Positions 1 through 9,418 of a DNA stretch of 64,000 bases are shown one piece after another. Origin of the DNA: Thermomonas sp. HDW16 (GTDB lineage: Bacteria; Pseudomonadota; Gammaproteobacteria; Xanthomonadales; Xanthomonadaceae). The position numbers were made by a program, and so were the translations under genes. Location of the stretch: positions 1,178,001 through 1,242,000 of the forward strand of contig NZ_CP049872.1 in NCBI RefSeq assembly GCF_011302915.1, given 5' to 3'. Below the pieces are notes generated by a model. That model saw only the letters and a list, made by a program, of their open reading frames with translations. It made no database searches and was not told where the DNA came from. Numbering within the stretch: position 1 is the first letter of the stretch; the number at the start of each line of letters is the position of its first letter.

Positions 1-1173
1 GACGGGCTTGGCACCTTCGCAAGCCATGCCGGCGGCCAACGTCACCGCGTGCTGCTCGGCGATGGCGACATCGAAATAGCGTTCCGGATATTCCTTGCTG
101 AAACGCACCAGGCCGGAGCCTTCGCGCATCGCCGGGGTGATGGCAAGCAGCTTGTCATCGGCCGCCGCCATGTCGCATAGCCAGTCGCCGAACACGTCCG
201 TGTAGGTGGGCTTCTTCGCGCCGCCGGCCTTCGCCACCACGCCTTGCGCGGGGTCGAACGGGCTGACCGCGTGGTAGCCGATCTGGTCGCCTTCGGCGAG
301 TTCGTAGCCCTTGCCCTTGACCGTCATCACATGCAGTAGTTGCGGACCCTTCAGGCCTTGCAGGGTCTTGAGCACGCCGAGCAAGGCATCGGTGTCGTGG
401 CCGTCGATCGGGCCGGTGTAGTGGAAGCCCATTTCCTCGAACAGGGTGGAGGGCACGAACATGCCCTTCCAGTGTTCTTCCCAGCGGCGCACGAATTTCG
501 CCGGGCCGGCGTGTTTGTCGCCAAGCAGCTTCTTGCCGCCTTCGCGCAGCGCATTGAGCGTCTTGCTGCCGGTCATGCGGCCGAGCATCTTGGTCAGCCC
601 GCCGACCGCTTCGCTGATCGACATCCGGTTGTCGTTGAGGATGACCAGCAGGTTGGGTTCCTGGTCCATGCCGCCGGCGTGGTTCAGTGCTTCATAGACC
701 ATGCCCGCGGTCATCGCGCCGTCGCCGATCACCGCGACGACTTTGCGGTCGTTGCCGGCACGCGCATTGGCGATCGCCATGCCCAACGCGGCGGAGATCG
801 AGGTAGACGAATGGCCCACGCCAAAGGTGTCGTAGTCGGATTCCTCGCGCTTCGGGAATGGCGCCACGCCGTCCTTCTGCTTGACCGTGTGGATCTGGTC
901 GCGGCGGCCGGTCAGGATCTTGTGCGGGTAGCACTGATGGCCCACGTCCCAGACGATGCGATCGTCCGGCGTGTTGTACAGGTAGTGCAGCACCGTGGTC
1001 AGTTCCACCACGCCGAGGCCGGCGCCGAAATGCCCGCCGGATTTGCCCACGGATTCGATCAGGTAGGCGCGCAGCTCGTCGGCGACGGCGCGCACATCGG
1101 ATTCGGGAAGCTGGCGCAGCTCGGCCGGGCTGTCGATCTTCGACAGCAGGGGGTAGCGGGTGGCGTCGATCAT
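1..1173 (-). CDS. dxs: 1-deoxy-D-xylulose-5-phosphate synthase (3' end cut by window edge)
   Basis: First enzyme of the MEP isoprenoid pathway: condenses pyruvate and glyceraldehyde 3-phosphate using thiamine diphosphate. The first 391 residues are present out of about 620-640 usual for the family; the frame is open to base 1. The thiamine-binding signature is visible: GDG at residues 150-152 with the asparagines of ILNDN at 178-182. A conserved GGH is at 46-48, and the IAEQHAVT box with the catalytic glutamate lies near the end of the fragment. The chosen ATG gives the family N-terminus [10 protein letters not shown]. It is followed by no gene inside the window; upstream lies the M13 peptidase terminator. 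Together with dxr, ispA and uppS it makes this window rich in isoprenoid genes. Confidence 0.97.
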   Translation of the reverse strand, partial: MIDATRYPLLSKIDSPAELRQLPESDVRAVADELRAYLIESVGKSGGHFGAGLGVVELTTVLHYLYNTPDDRIVWDVGHQCYPHKILTGRRDQIHTVKQKDGVAPFPKREESDYDTFGVGHSSTSISAALGMAIANARAGNDRKVVAVIGDGAMTAGMVYEALNHAGGMDQEPNLLVILNDNRMSISEAVGGLTKMLGRMTGSKTLNALREGGKKLLGDKHAGPAKFVRRWEEHWKGMFVPSTLFEEMGFHYTGPIDGHDTDALLGVLKTLQGLKGPQLLHVMTVKGKGYELAEGDQIGYHAVSPFDPAQGVVAKAGGAKKPTYTDVFGDWLCDMAAADDKLLAITPAMREGSGLVRFSKEYPERYFDVAIAEQHAVTLAAGMACEGAKPV

Positions 1174-1179
1174 GTGGGT

Positions 1180-1208
1180 ATTGTCGCGCCGCAATGATGT
1201 GGGGGCAA
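1180..1208 (-). promoter_or_regulatory. Putative dxs promoter, possibly leaderless
   Basis: On the minus strand, TTGCCC (1203-1208) is separated by 17 bases from GACAAT (1180-1185), which lies exactly six bases before the dxs ATG. Transcription would then begin at or next to the A of the start codon. The same -10-to-ATG spacing recurs at seven other genes of the window; this is the only one of them with a reasonable -35 box. Confidence 0.5.
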
Positions 1209-1249
1209 TGAAGTGCGCCTGTCCGTGACGAAGTGTGAACCCCAAAGAC

Positions 1250-1274
1250 AAAGGCCCGGACTAGCCGGGCCTTT
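1250..1274 (-). terminator. Rho-independent terminator of the M13 peptidase gene
   Basis: Perfect 10-bp stem, AAAGGCCCGG (1250-1259) with CCGGGCCTTT (1265-1274), loop of five bases. It lies 26 bases past the M13 peptidase stop and upstream of dxs, so it separates the two genes. The minus-strand T-run is short (TTT then G). Confidence 0.8.
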
Positions 1275-1300
1275 GCTGACGTCCCGCGGGGAGGTGCGGG

Positions 1301-3388
1301 TTACCAGATCACCACTTGCTTGTCGCCGGTGCGCACCATCGGGTCGCCGGCCTTGCAGCCGAACGCCGTGGCGAAGGCCGGCATGTTGGACGGGGCACCG
1401 ATGGCGCGGTATTCGGCCAGGGCGTGTTCGTCGGTCTGCAGGCGCTTGTCCAGTTCCTGCGGGGTGAAGTTGCGACGCCACACCGTGGCCCAGCCGTAGA
1501 AGAAGCGCTGGTCGCGGGTCAGGCCGTCGATCATCGGATCGGGCTGGCCGGCAGTGGCCTTGAGCAGGGCGTCGTGGGCGGTGTTCAGGCCGCCCAGGTC
1601 GGCGATGTTCTCGCCCAGGGTGTGGTTGCCGTTGAGGTTCTTGCCGTTGCTGGCCTTGTAGCCGTCGAACTGGGCGACCAGCTTGCCGGTGCGGGCCTTG
1701 AAGCCTTCTGCGTCGGCCGGGGTCCACCAGTTCTCCATGTTGCCGCCGGGGCCGAACTTGCTGCCCTGGTCGTCGTAACCGTGGGTCATCTCGTGGCCGA
1801 TCACCGCGACGATGCCGCCGTAGTTGAGCGCGTCGTCTGCCTTCGGGTCGAAGAACGGCGGCTGCAGGATCGCGGCCGGGAAGGTGATCTGGTTGGCCAG
1901 CGGGTTGTACTGCGCGTTGACCGTCTGCGGGCGCATGCCCCATTCGGTCTTGTCGACCGGCTTGCCGATCTTGCCGATGTCCCACTGGTAGTTGAACTTG
2001 CGCGCGGCCATCACGTTGCCGATATAGCTGTCGCGGCTGGTGGCCAGGCCATTCCATTCACGCCACTTGTCCGGATACCCCACGCGCGGCTGGAATGCAG
2101 CCCACTTCTCCAGCGCCTTCTTCTTGGTGTCCGCGCTCATCCAGGCGAGGTTCTCGATGCGGGCCTTCAACGCGTCGCCGAGGTTCTTGATCAACTCCTG
2201 CATCTTGGCCTTGGATTCGGCCGGGAACGCGACCTTCACGTACATCTGGCCCAGCGCCTCGCCGACCTGGCTGTCGATGGTGCCGAGCACGCGCTTGCCG
2301 CGCTCCTTCAACTCCTTCTGGCCGCCCAGGGTCTTGCCGTAGAACTCGAAGTTGGCCTGCACGAAGTCGCTCGACAGGTACGGGGCCGCGCCATCCAGCA
2401 GGTGGAAGCGCAGGTAGCTCTTCCACTGCGCCGCCGGCACGTCGGCCAGCATCTTGCTGACTTCGGCGTGGTAGGCCGGCACCGACAGCGAGAACATGGT
2501 CGGAACGGCGACGCCCTGCGACTCGAACAACTTGGAGAACGGGAAGTTCGGCGACAGCTTGTCGGCTTCGGCCGGGCTGACCGGGTTGTAGTACAGGCCG
2601 ACGTCGCGCGAGAACTCCTCGCTCGACTTGCTGACCTTGGCCAGGCGGGTTTCGAAGGCCAGCACGTCCTTGGCCTGGGTCGCGGCATCGGCGGCCGGTA
2701 CGCCGGACAGCTCCAGCAGCTTGGTGGCGTAGGCGACGTACGCGTCGCGGATCTTCTGGTATTCCGGCTTGCTGTAGTACGGCACGTCCGGCAGGCCCAG
2801 GCCGCCCTGTCCGGTGGCGGCGATGTTGATGTCGGAGTTCTTGAAGTCCGGCATCGAACCGATGCCGATCAGGTAGCCATTGCCCTCGGCGGCCGAGGCG
2901 CGCAGGAAGTCGGCGATGCTGGCGGTGTCGGTCAGCGCGTCGATCTTCGCGAGTTCGGGCTTCAGCGGTTCGATGCCCTGTGCGTTGACCTTCGCTTCGT
3001 CCATGCCGGTGGACCAGAAGTCGCCGACGATCTTGTCCACGCCGGTGCCATTGGCCTTGGCCGCGGCCTGGTCGGCCAGCTGGCGCTGCACGGCCTGCGA
3101 ACGTTCGTCCAGCATCTCGAACGCGCCCCAGCTGCTGCGGTCGCCCGGGATCGGGTTGGCGGCCAGCCACTTGCCATTGACGTAGCCGGCGAAGTCCGTG
3201 CAGGCGTTCTTGGCGGCATCCAGGTCGGCCAGGGTGAACTGGTTGAACGGCGGCAGCTTGGATTCGTCCAATGTGTATGCAGCGGCCGCATCGGCCTTGG
3301 CGGCATCGCCCGTGGCCTTGTCAGCCGGCTTCTGGCAGCCGGCGAGCGCGGCCGCAATGGAGAGGGACAACAGCAGGGTCTTGGGCAT
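1301..3388 (-). CDS. M13 family zinc metallopeptidase (neprilysin/PepO-like lipoprotein)
   Basis: A 695-residue endopeptidase, expected to degrade peptides in the periplasm while attached to a membrane by a lipid. The N-terminus is a lipoprotein signal: MPKTLLLSLSIAAALAGC, lipobox LAGC with Cys18. Zinc motif HEMTH is at 532-536, the third zinc ligand glutamate at E593 in GENIAD, and the substrate-binding box NAQYNP at 491-496. The C-terminus carries the family CKAGDPMVR...W ending. Length agrees with M13 enzymes (about 650-750). The longest open frame extends 38 codons further upstream, but the signal peptide fixes the start at 3388. It lies just downstream of the M16 peptidase pair, in the same direction but separated by about 140 bases, so this is a local group of secreted peptidases. 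Confidence 0.93.
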   Translation of the reverse strand: MPKTLLLSLSIAAALAGCQKPADKATGDAAKADAAAAYTLDESKLPPFNQFTLADLDAAKNACTDFAGYVNGKWLAANPIPGDRSSWGAFEMLDERSQAVQRQLADQAAAKANGTGVDKIVGDFWSTGMDEAKVNAQGIEPLKPELAKIDALTDTASIADFLRASAAEGNGYLIGIGSMPDFKNSDINIAATGQGGLGLPDVPYYSKPEYQKIRDAYVAYATKLLELSGVPAADAATQAKDVLAFETRLAKVSKSSEEFSRDVGLYYNPVSPAEADKLSPNFPFSKLFESQGVAVPTMFSLSVPAYHAEVSKMLADVPAAQWKSYLRFHLLDGAAPYLSSDFVQANFEFYGKTLGGQKELKERGKRVLGTIDSQVGEALGQMYVKVAFPAESKAKMQELIKNLGDALKARIENLAWMSADTKKKALEKWAAFQPRVGYPDKWREWNGLATSRDSYIGNVMAARKFNYQWDIGKIGKPVDKTEWGMRPQTVNAQYNPLANQITFPAAILQPPFFDPKADDALNYGGIVAVIGHEMTHGYDDQGSKFGPGGNMENWWTPADAEGFKARTGKLVAQFDGYKASNGKNLNGNHTLGENIADLGGLNTAHDALLKATAGQPDPMIDGLTRDQRFFYGWATVWRRNFTPQELDKRLQTDEHALAEYRAIGAPSNMPAFATAFGCKAGDPMVRTGDKQVVIW

Positions 3389-3466
3389 TTTCACTGGAAG
3401 GCGGCTCCGTCGTGCGGAAGGGGTGGAAGGCGCGATGCGGCTTGGCGCAACGTCGCGCGACTGTAG

Positions 3467-3488
3467 CCGCTGGCGCGTGCGCCAGCGG
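3467..3488. repeat. Perfect GC-rich palindrome between the M13 and M16 peptidase genes
   Basis: CCGCTGGCGC (3467-3476) and GCGCCAGCGG (3479-3488) can form a 10-bp stem around GT. It stands 39 bases after the M16 stop and about 80 bases before the M13 start. There is no T-run, so it may be a weak terminator, a processing hairpin or a binding site; TACAGT at 3460-3465 (minus strand) next to it could be a -10 box for the M13 gene. Confidence 0.4.
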
Positions 3489-3526
3489 GTGCCACAGGTC
3501 ATGCCGGGGCGAACCCGGTTTGAGGG

Positions 3527-4921
3527 TCAGGGCGTGAAGCGCGGGTCGGTCAACTTCATTTCGGTCAGCGGGCCGTAGCCCTTCATGGTGTCGCGGATCT
3601 TGGCGGCATCGCCAATGGCGACGATCACCAGGTCCTTGCTGTCCGGGAACACCGCGCCGGCTTCCGCGATCTGCGCCGGGGTGGCGGCGGCGATCCTGCC
3701 GAGGTAGCCATCGATGGCATCGCGCGTATCGCCGTACAGCGTCATCTGCACCAGTTGCGCGGCCAGTTGCGGGGCGGTTTCAAGATCGGGTGCGAACTGG
3801 CCGGCGACGTAGTGCTTGGCGGAATCGATGGTGGTCGCGTCCAGGCCGTCCTTGTGCAGGCGGTCGAGGGTGGCGATGGCCAGGTCGATCGCCTGTTTGG
3901 TCGAATCGGTCTTGGTAAAGCTGCTGATCACCGATGCGCCCGGCTGCTGCGGCCGCTGCACTTGTGCGCTGGCGCCGTAGGTCAGGCCCGTCTTGATGCG
4001 CAGCTCGGTGTTGAGCATCGAGGTGAAGCGGCCACCGAACGCGGTCTGCACCAGGTCCTGCGCGGCTTCCGCCGGATCGCCGTGCTTGCTGCCGATGTTG
4101 GCCAGCGCGAAGTAGGTCTGGGTCGCACCCGGCTTGTCCACCAGCAACACGCGGCGGCCGCTTTCGCGCACCTTCGCTTCGACCTGCGGCAGCGTGCCGC
4201 TGGCCTTGGCCCAGCCGCCGAACGCCTGCTTCACCTGCGCGGTCACCGCCTTGGCATCGAAGTCGCCGGCGATGGCGATGACCAGGCGATCGCCGCCCAT
4301 CTGCTGCTGGCGGAAGGCCTGCAGGTCGGCCAGCGAAATGGTGGCGAGGCTGGTTTCGTCGCCGCCGGTCGAACGCCCGTAAGGATGCCCGCGGAACAGC
4401 CAGCCACCGGAATACAGGCCGATCAGCTGGCGCGGGTCGGAGTCCTTGGCGTTGGCGATGCCGTCGATGGCGCGCTTGCGCAACTTGTCGAATTCCGCGG
4501 CCTCCATCTTCGGTCGCAGCAAGGCATCGGCGAGCAGCGACAGCATCAGCCCGCTGTCCTTGGACAGGAACTGCGCATTGGCGACGATCGCCTCGCGCGA
4601 GCTGCCGAAGCCGATGTTGCCGCCGGCACCATCCACGGTCTGCGCGAACTGCAGCGCGTCGCGTGAACCCGCGCCCTTCGACAACATTTCGCCCAGCAGG
4701 TCGGCGGTGCCTTCCTTGCCGGGCGCATCGGCCAATGCACCGCCGCGCACGGCGATATTGGCGGCGATCAACGGCACGTCCTTGCGCGGCATCAGCAGCA
4801 CCGTTGCGCCGTTGTCGAGCGTCACAGTCTGGTAGTCGGGCAACTTGATGTCGGCTGCAGTGGCGGCGTTGAAAGCGAATGCCGCGACCAGCGCGATGGA
4901 AATAGTGCGGAAGTACTTCAT
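3527..4921 (-). CDS. M16 peptidase homologue lacking zinc ligands (non-catalytic partner)
   Basis: A 464-residue secreted M16-fold protein with a Sec signal peptide (MKYFRTISIALVAAFAFNAATA). Where active M16 enzymes have HxxEH, this protein has GTADLLGE (71-78): Asp74, Gly77 and Glu78 replace the first His, the Glu and the second His, so it should not bind zinc or cleave peptides. It begins within the last bases of the upstream active M16 gene (ATGA overlap, 4919-4921), so the two are translated in tandem. In known M16 pairs an inactive subunit forms a heterodimer with an active one; I infer the same here. It may help to shape the substrate chamber of a periplasmic peptidase. Confidence 0.9.
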   Translation of the reverse strand: MKYFRTISIALVAAFAFNAATAADIKLPDYQTVTLDNGATVLLMPRKDVPLIAANIAVRGGALADAPGKEGTADLLGEMLSKGAGSRDALQFAQTVDGAGGNIGFGSSREAIVANAQFLSKDSGLMLSLLADALLRPKMEAAEFDKLRKRAIDGIANAKDSDPRQLIGLYSGGWLFRGHPYGRSTGGDETSLATISLADLQAFRQQQMGGDRLVIAIAGDFDAKAVTAQVKQAFGGWAKASGTLPQVEAKVRESGRRVLLVDKPGATQTYFALANIGSKHGDPAEAAQDLVQTAFGGRFTSMLNTELRIKTGLTYGASAQVQRPQQPGASVISSFTKTDSTKQAIDLAIATLDRLHKDGLDATTIDSAKHYVAGQFAPDLETAPQLAAQLVQMTLYGDTRDAIDGYLGRIAAATPAQIAEAGAVFPDSKDLVIVAIGDAAKIRDTMKGYGPLTEMKLTDPRFTP

Positions 4922-6306
4922 TTCGCGGCCTCCTTGTTGTCCGCGCTGGGTGCGGCGGCGACCGGTTTGAGCAAGCCGGTGGTGCGGTTCTGCACGCGCA
5001 GGATCTTTTTCGCCAGCGCCTGGATATCGGCGGCGGTGACGGCGTCGTACGCGGCCGCGGTATCGAACAGCTTGTGGTAATCGCCCTTGAACACCTCGGT
5101 TGCGCCCAGTGCGCGCGCCTTGCCATTGATCGTGGCCATGCCACGCCAGAACGAGGCCGCTTTCAAGTTGCGCGCCTTGTCGAGTTCAGCGGCGGTCACG
5201 CCATTGCGCGCGACCTTCGCCAACTCGTCGTCCAGCAAGGTTTCGACCTTCGCCATGTCGCCGGCAACATCCTTGCTGGGCGGCAGCATCGCGTAGACAG
5301 TCAGCAACCCCGGATCGAAGCCCTGGTCGGCGAACGCGCCGGCCTGCACCGCGGCCTGCTCCTGTTCGACCAGGCGCTGGTTGAGGCGCGAGGAATCGCC
5401 CTGTGACAGGATCGTGGTCAACAGTTCCAGCGTCGGATAGTCCTTGCTGCCTGCGCCCAGTCCGGTATGGAAGGCGTAGGCGACGATCGGCGATTGCGCG
5501 TCGGCGCGCTCCACCACGATCCGGCGTTCGCCTTGCTGTTCGGGTTCGACGGTGGTGATCGGCGTCGGTTCCGGCTGTTTCTGCAGCGGTGCCAGGTATT
5601 TGTCGGCCAGCGCGAACACCTGCGCCGGGTCGACGTCGCCGGCGATCACCAGCACCGCATTGTTCGGCGCGTAATAGGTCTTGAAGAACTTCTTCAGGTC
5701 ATCGGACTTCCAGTGCTCGATGTCGCTGGGCCAGCCGATGGTCGGGAACTGGTAGGGATGCGCGGTGAACGCAGTGGCTTGCATCTGCTCCAGCAGGGTG
5801 CCGAAGCTGTCGTTGTCCACGCTGGAGCGGCGCTCGCTGTAGACCACGCCGCGCTCGCTTTCCACCACCTTCGGGTCGAACGACAGGTTGGCCATGCGGT
5901 CGCCTTCCAGGTCGAAGATCGTTTCCAGCGCGCTGCTCGGGAACCAGTCGGTATAGATGGTCAGGTCGTTGCTGGTGCTGGCGTTGTTGCTGCCGCCGGC
6001 GGCTTCCATGGTGCGGTCGAATTCGCCGGGCGCGCGCCTGGTAGTGCCGTTGAACATCATGTGCTCGAAGAAATGCGCGAGCCCGGTGATGCCCGGATAT
6101 TCGTTGCGGCTGCCGACCTTGTAGAAGGTGTAGTAGTTGGCGTTGGGGATGTCGTGGTCGGGCCAGACGATGATCTTCAGGCCGTTGGTCAGGGTCTTGC
6201 TGACAATGGCCTCGCTGCCGGGCACCTTGGCGGCGGGCGTGGCGGCGACGGCGGCGACGGAACTCAGGCCCAGCGCGATCGCGCAGGCCAGGGACAACAG
6301 GCGCAT
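4918..6306 (-). CDS. M16 family zinc metallopeptidase (active subunit)
   Basis: A 462-residue secreted metallopeptidase of the pitrilysin/insulinase family. Signal peptide MRLLSLACAIALGLSSVAAVAA; zinc motif HFFEH at 78-82 with the downstream acidic ligand region around VVESERGVVYSE. Two M16 domains are expected in this length (peptidase domain, then the inactive C-terminal domain). The ribosome site AGGGGATT precedes the ATG. The downstream gene for the non-catalytic M16 protein overlaps its stop by four bases, so the products probably form a heterodimer. Expected job: degradation of oligopeptides in the periplasm; the substrate cannot be told from sequence. Confidence 0.93.
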   Translation of the reverse strand: MRLLSLACAIALGLSSVAAVAATPAAKVPGSEAIVSKTLTNGLKIIVWPDHDIPNANYYTFYKVGSRNEYPGITGLAHFFEHMMFNGTTRRAPGEFDRTMEAAGGSNNASTSNDLTIYTDWFPSSALETIFDLEGDRMANLSFDPKVVESERGVVYSERRSSVDNDSFGTLLEQMQATAFTAHPYQFPTIGWPSDIEHWKSDDLKKFFKTYYAPNNAVLVIAGDVDPAQVFALADKYLAPLQKQPEPTPITTVEPEQQGERRIVVERADAQSPIVAYAFHTGLGAGSKDYPTLELLTTILSQGDSSRLNQRLVEQEQAAVQAGAFADQGFDPGLLTVYAMLPPSKDVAGDMAKVETLLDDELAKVARNGVTAAELDKARNLKAASFWRGMATINGKARALGATEVFKGDYHKLFDTAAAYDAVTAADIQALAKKILRVQNRTTGLLKPVAAAPSADNKEAAK

Positions 6307-6419
6307 GGGGAATCCCCTGGGTGACGAATCCCGGCACCATGCCCGAAGTGGCTGGGGTCGTCACCTGCCGGAAGTCGTGGCACTGGTACGCTCGGGACTT
6401 TCGTGAACGGAGCGAATCG

Positions 6420-7805
6420 ATGCGCGTGAAATTCCACGGCGCGGCCGGCGAGGTCACCGGCTCGTTGCACCTGGTCGAGGCCGGCAAACCCGGCGCCATC
6501 AAGCATGTCCTGCTGGATTGCGGGATGTCGCAGGGCAGCGCGGAAATGGAGGCCAGCAATGCCGATCCGTTTCCGTTCGACGTGGACAGCATCGATGCCT
6601 TGGTGGTCAGCCACGCGCACATCGACCATATCGGCCGCGTGCCGTTGTTGGTCAAGCGTGGTTTCCGCGGCGCGATCTGGGCGCAGGAGGCGACCGCAGA
6701 GCTGATGTCGATCATGCTGCTGGATTCGGCATCGCTCGCCGAAAGCGATGCGGAGCGTTTCAATCGTCGGCGCGAGCATGGCGAGGCGGAAATGCAACCG
6801 CTGTACACCAAGGACGATGTCGCCGATGCGATGGCGCAGGTGCGCACGCTGCCGTACGACACGCGCGAGGCGATCTTCGACGGCATCGAGATCGCCTTCC
6901 GCGATGCCGGCCACATCCTGGGTTCCAGCATCGTCGAGCTATGGGCCGATGGAAAGAAGCTGGTGTTCTCCGGCGACCTCGGCCCGAAGGGCACGCCGAT
7001 CCTGCGCGATCCGACGCCGATCCGCGAAGCCGACCTCGTGCTGATGGAATCGACCTACGGCGACCGCAACCACAAGGATCGCGCCGAAACCATCGTCGAA
7101 CTCGGCAACATCCTCGACGAAGCCTGGCGCGATGGCGGCAACGTGCTGATCCCGGCATTCGCGGTGGGGCGTTCGCAGGAACTGCTGTACTGGTTTGCCA
7201 AGCATTGGGACGAGTGGAACTTGTCGCGTTGGCAGGTCTTCCTGGATAGCCCGATGGCCGGCAAGGTGGTGCAGGTCTATGGCCATCACCATGAGCTGTT
7301 CGACGAGGAAGCGCAGGCGGTGTGGCGCGGAAAGCCGAATCCGTTCGCGTTGCCCAACCTGCACATCACCCAAGGTGCCGAGGAGTCGATGGCGATCAAC
7401 CAGGTCGAACGCGGCGCGATCATCATCGCCGGCAGTGGCATGGCCAATGGCGGGCGAATCCTGCACCACCTCAAGCAGAACCTCGGACGGCGCGAGGCGC
7501 ACCTGGTGTTCGTCGGTTACCAGGGCGCGGGAACGCTGGGACGCCGGCTGGTCGATGGCGCAAAATGGGTGCGCGTCCACGGCCGCGACTATCGGGTCAA
7601 CCTGCAGGTACACACGGTGGGCGGGCTGTCGGCGCATGCCGACCAGCACGGGTTGCTGGAGTGGTACGGCCACTTCGAACCCAAGCCGGCGCTGGCGCTG
7701 GTGCATGGCGAAGACAAGGCGCGCGAGGCGCTGGCGGGCGAGATCGGCGAGCGCGACGGCATCGAGGCAGTATTGGTACGGCCCGGCATGACATTACAGG
7801 TGTGA
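6420..7805 (+). CDS. Metallo-beta-lactamase/beta-CASP/RMMBL exoribonuclease-like protein
   Basis: A 461-residue cytoplasmic protein of the CPSF/Ysh1-like class of RNA-processing metallo-beta-lactamases. The zinc motif HAHIDH is at 65-70, further ligands include the SGDLGP and DAGHILGS regions, a beta-CASP domain occupies the middle, and the C-terminal RMMBL part contains HTVGGLSAHADQ and LVHGE. The start at 6420 is chosen because GGAG (6409-6412) precedes it and the protein then begins directly with the MBL strand MRVKFHGAAGEVTG; an upstream in-frame start would add 33 unlike residues. It is divergent from the M16 genes and followed after 10 bases by the DUF1801 gene. Expected role: RNA cleavage or trimming; the target is unknown. 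Confidence 0.9.
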   Translation: MRVKFHGAAGEVTGSLHLVEAGKPGAIKHVLLDCGMSQGSAEMEASNADPFPFDVDSIDALVVSHAHIDHIGRVPLLVKRGFRGAIWAQEATAELMSIMLLDSASLAESDAERFNRRREHGEAEMQPLYTKDDVADAMAQVRTLPYDTREAIFDGIEIAFRDAGHILGSSIVELWADGKKLVFSGDLGPKGTPILRDPTPIREADLVLMESTYGDRNHKDRAETIVELGNILDEAWRDGGNVLIPAFAVGRSQELLYWFAKHWDEWNLSRWQVFLDSPMAGKVVQVYGHHHELFDEEAQAVWRGKPNPFALPNLHITQGAEESMAINQVERGAIIIAGSGMANGGRILHHLKQNLGRREAHLVFVGYQGAGTLGRRLVDGAKWVRVHGRDYRVNLQVHTVGGLSAHADQHGLLEWYGHFEPKPALALVHGEDKAREALAGEIGERDGIEAVLVRPGMTLQV

Positions 7806-7815
7806 GGAGCGGCGG

Positions 7816-8235
7816 ATGAGCGAATCGAAGACACGCCCGACCACGGTGTCGGTTTCGGAATTCCTGGCGCAACAGACCGACGAGCGTCGCGTTGATTGCG
7901 AAGCCGTGGTGCAGATGATGGAAGCGTCCACCGGCGAGCGCGCCGAGATGTGGGGCGCGGCCATCGTCGGTTTCGGCCGCTATGCCTATACCAACAGCAC
8001 GAAGAAGCCGCAGGAATGGCCGCTGGTCGGTTTCTCGCCGCGCAAGAACGACCTGACGCTGTACATCATGCCGGGCTTCGACGGCTTTACCGAGCTGATG
8101 GCGCAGTTGGGCAAGCACAAGACCGGCAAGAGCTGCCTGTACCTGAAGAAGCTTGCCGACGTGGATGCGAAAGTGCTGCACAAGCTGATCGACGGCTCGG
8201 TCAAGGCGATGGAGCCGCAGCGAATCCGGCGTTGA
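7816..8235 (+). CDS. DUF1801 (YdhG-like) protein
   Basis: A 139-residue soluble protein of the DUF1801/YdhG family, recognised by WGAAIVGFGRYAY and the C-terminal KTGKSCLYLKKLADVD segment. The family has no firmly known biochemical function; the fold is related to the iron chaperone/frataxin-like superfamily by structure comparison as I recall it. Strong ribosome site GAGGAGCGG before the ATG. It lies 10 bases after the metallo-beta-lactamase gene and is probably cotranscribed. It ends three bases from the convergent LtrA gene, and no terminator is visible between them. Confidence 0.85.
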   Translation: MSESKTRPTTVSVSEFLAQQTDERRVDCEAVVQMMEASTGERAEMWGAAIVGFGRYAYTNSTKKPQEWPLVGFSPRKNDLTLYIMPGFDGFTELMAQLGKHKTGKSCLYLKKLADVDAKVLHKLIDGSVKAMEPQRIRR

Positions 8236-8238
8236 GCG

Positions 8239-9417
8239 CTATGCCTGCTTCCTGTGCAGCGAGAACCATTCCCATAGCGCCACCAGTACCAAGGTTGTGG
8301 TGGTGAGCCAGCCCAGCGCCAGCGCGCTGAACATGTGACCGAATGCCGGCACGGAAAGCGCAACCAATATGGCCAGGCCGGCCATGTGCGAAAACGGCGG
8401 GAAGCGGCGCGGGTTGGTCGCCCATTTGAACAGCATGTTGCCGAGCAGGTACAGGAATGGGCCGCCCAGGATGATGGCGATGCCCATGTTGTCTGCATGG
8501 TCCGGGTGCACCAGTACCAGTTCATCCGCAACCGCGCACAGGATGATGCCGGCGATGATCGGGATGTGCAGGTAGGTATAAGCCAGGCGCGCAACGGAGC
8601 CACGGTCCGCGGCATTTTCGAAGTGGTGCACGGCGCGCCCGGAGCCGGAATCGAAATAGAGCCACCACATCGCCACCGTGCCGAAGAATGCGGCCAGGAA
8701 ACCCAGCATATGTGGCTGATCCCATTCCAGGCCGGAAAAGGTGGCGCCTGTGATCAGCAACGATTCGCCCAGCGCGATGATCACGAACAGGCCGCAGCGC
8801 TCGCCCATGTGATGCGGATCCACGTCCCAGTCGGCAGTCGTCGATGCGCCCAGGCCTGGCGCGCGGAAGAAGGCGATGGGGCCGAGGTATTCGATGCCGA
8901 TCGCGATCGCCCACCACGCCAGCCGGGCCTCGGTGTCGGCCAGGCCGCCGAGTACCCAGAACACGCCGGAGGCCAGTAGCCAAAGGAAGACGCGGACGAA
9001 GTTGCGGCCGTGGCTGGTACGCGGGCTGAAGGCGCGGATCATGTACAGCGTGCGCACCAGGTGTTGTGCGACATAGGCCAGCGCGAATACCAGGCCACGA
9101 TCGGCGAATGCACGCGGCAATGCCGCGGACATCAGGATTCCCAACAGCATCAATGCGAACAGCAGTTGCCTGACCGCGGTGGACGACGGGTTGAGCCAGT
9201 TGGTGCACCAGGTGGTGAAGATCCAGATCCACCACACGCCGAGGAACATCAGGCCGGTCTGCAGCGCGCCCTGCGGGGTCAAATGCTCGAGTAGCCCGTG
9301 CGAGAGCTGGGTGATCGCGAACACGAAGACCAGGTCGTAGAACAGCTCGACCATGCCGACATGGCTGCGTTGCTCGCCGGCCTGGCGCAGGACCGGCTCG
9401 CGCGACCAATTGATCAT
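8239..9417 (-). CDS. LtrA family membrane protein (low temperature requirement A)
   Basis: A 392-residue inner-membrane protein with about ten to twelve hydrophobic helices. The N-terminal signature HVGMVELFYDLVFVFAITQLSH, split by helices, and the central ERCGLFVIIALGES are typical of the LtrA family, named for a Listeria gene needed for growth in the cold; the biochemical role is unknown. The ATG at 9417 follows the stop of the DoxX gene by a single base (TGAGATG), so the two are translationally coupled; a longer open frame would run into the DoxX gene. It converges on the DUF1801 gene. Confidence 0.85.
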   Translation of the reverse strand: MINWSREPVLRQAGEQRSHVGMVELFYDLVFVFAITQLSHGLLEHLTPQGALQTGLMFLGVWWIWIFTTWCTNWLNPSSTAVRQLLFALMLLGILMSAALPRAFADRGLVFALAYVAQHLVRTLYMIRAFSPRTSHGRNFVRVFLWLLASGVFWVLGGLADTEARLAWWAIAIGIEYLGPIAFFRAPGLGASTTADWDVDPHHMGERCGLFVIIALGESLLITGATFSGLEWDQPHMLGFLAAFFGTVAMWWLYFDSGSGRAVHHFENAADRGSVARLAYTYLHIPIIAGIILCAVADELVLVHPDHADNMGIAIILGGPFLYLLGNMLFKWATNPRRFPPFSHMAGLAILVALSVPAFGHMFSALALGWLTTTTLVLVALWEWFSLHRKQA

Positions 9418-9418
9418 C

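Noticed and set aside
1316..3466. A 716-codon plus-strand open frame over the M13 peptidase gene
   Set aside because: Antisense to a clear metallopeptidase and without protein-like features.
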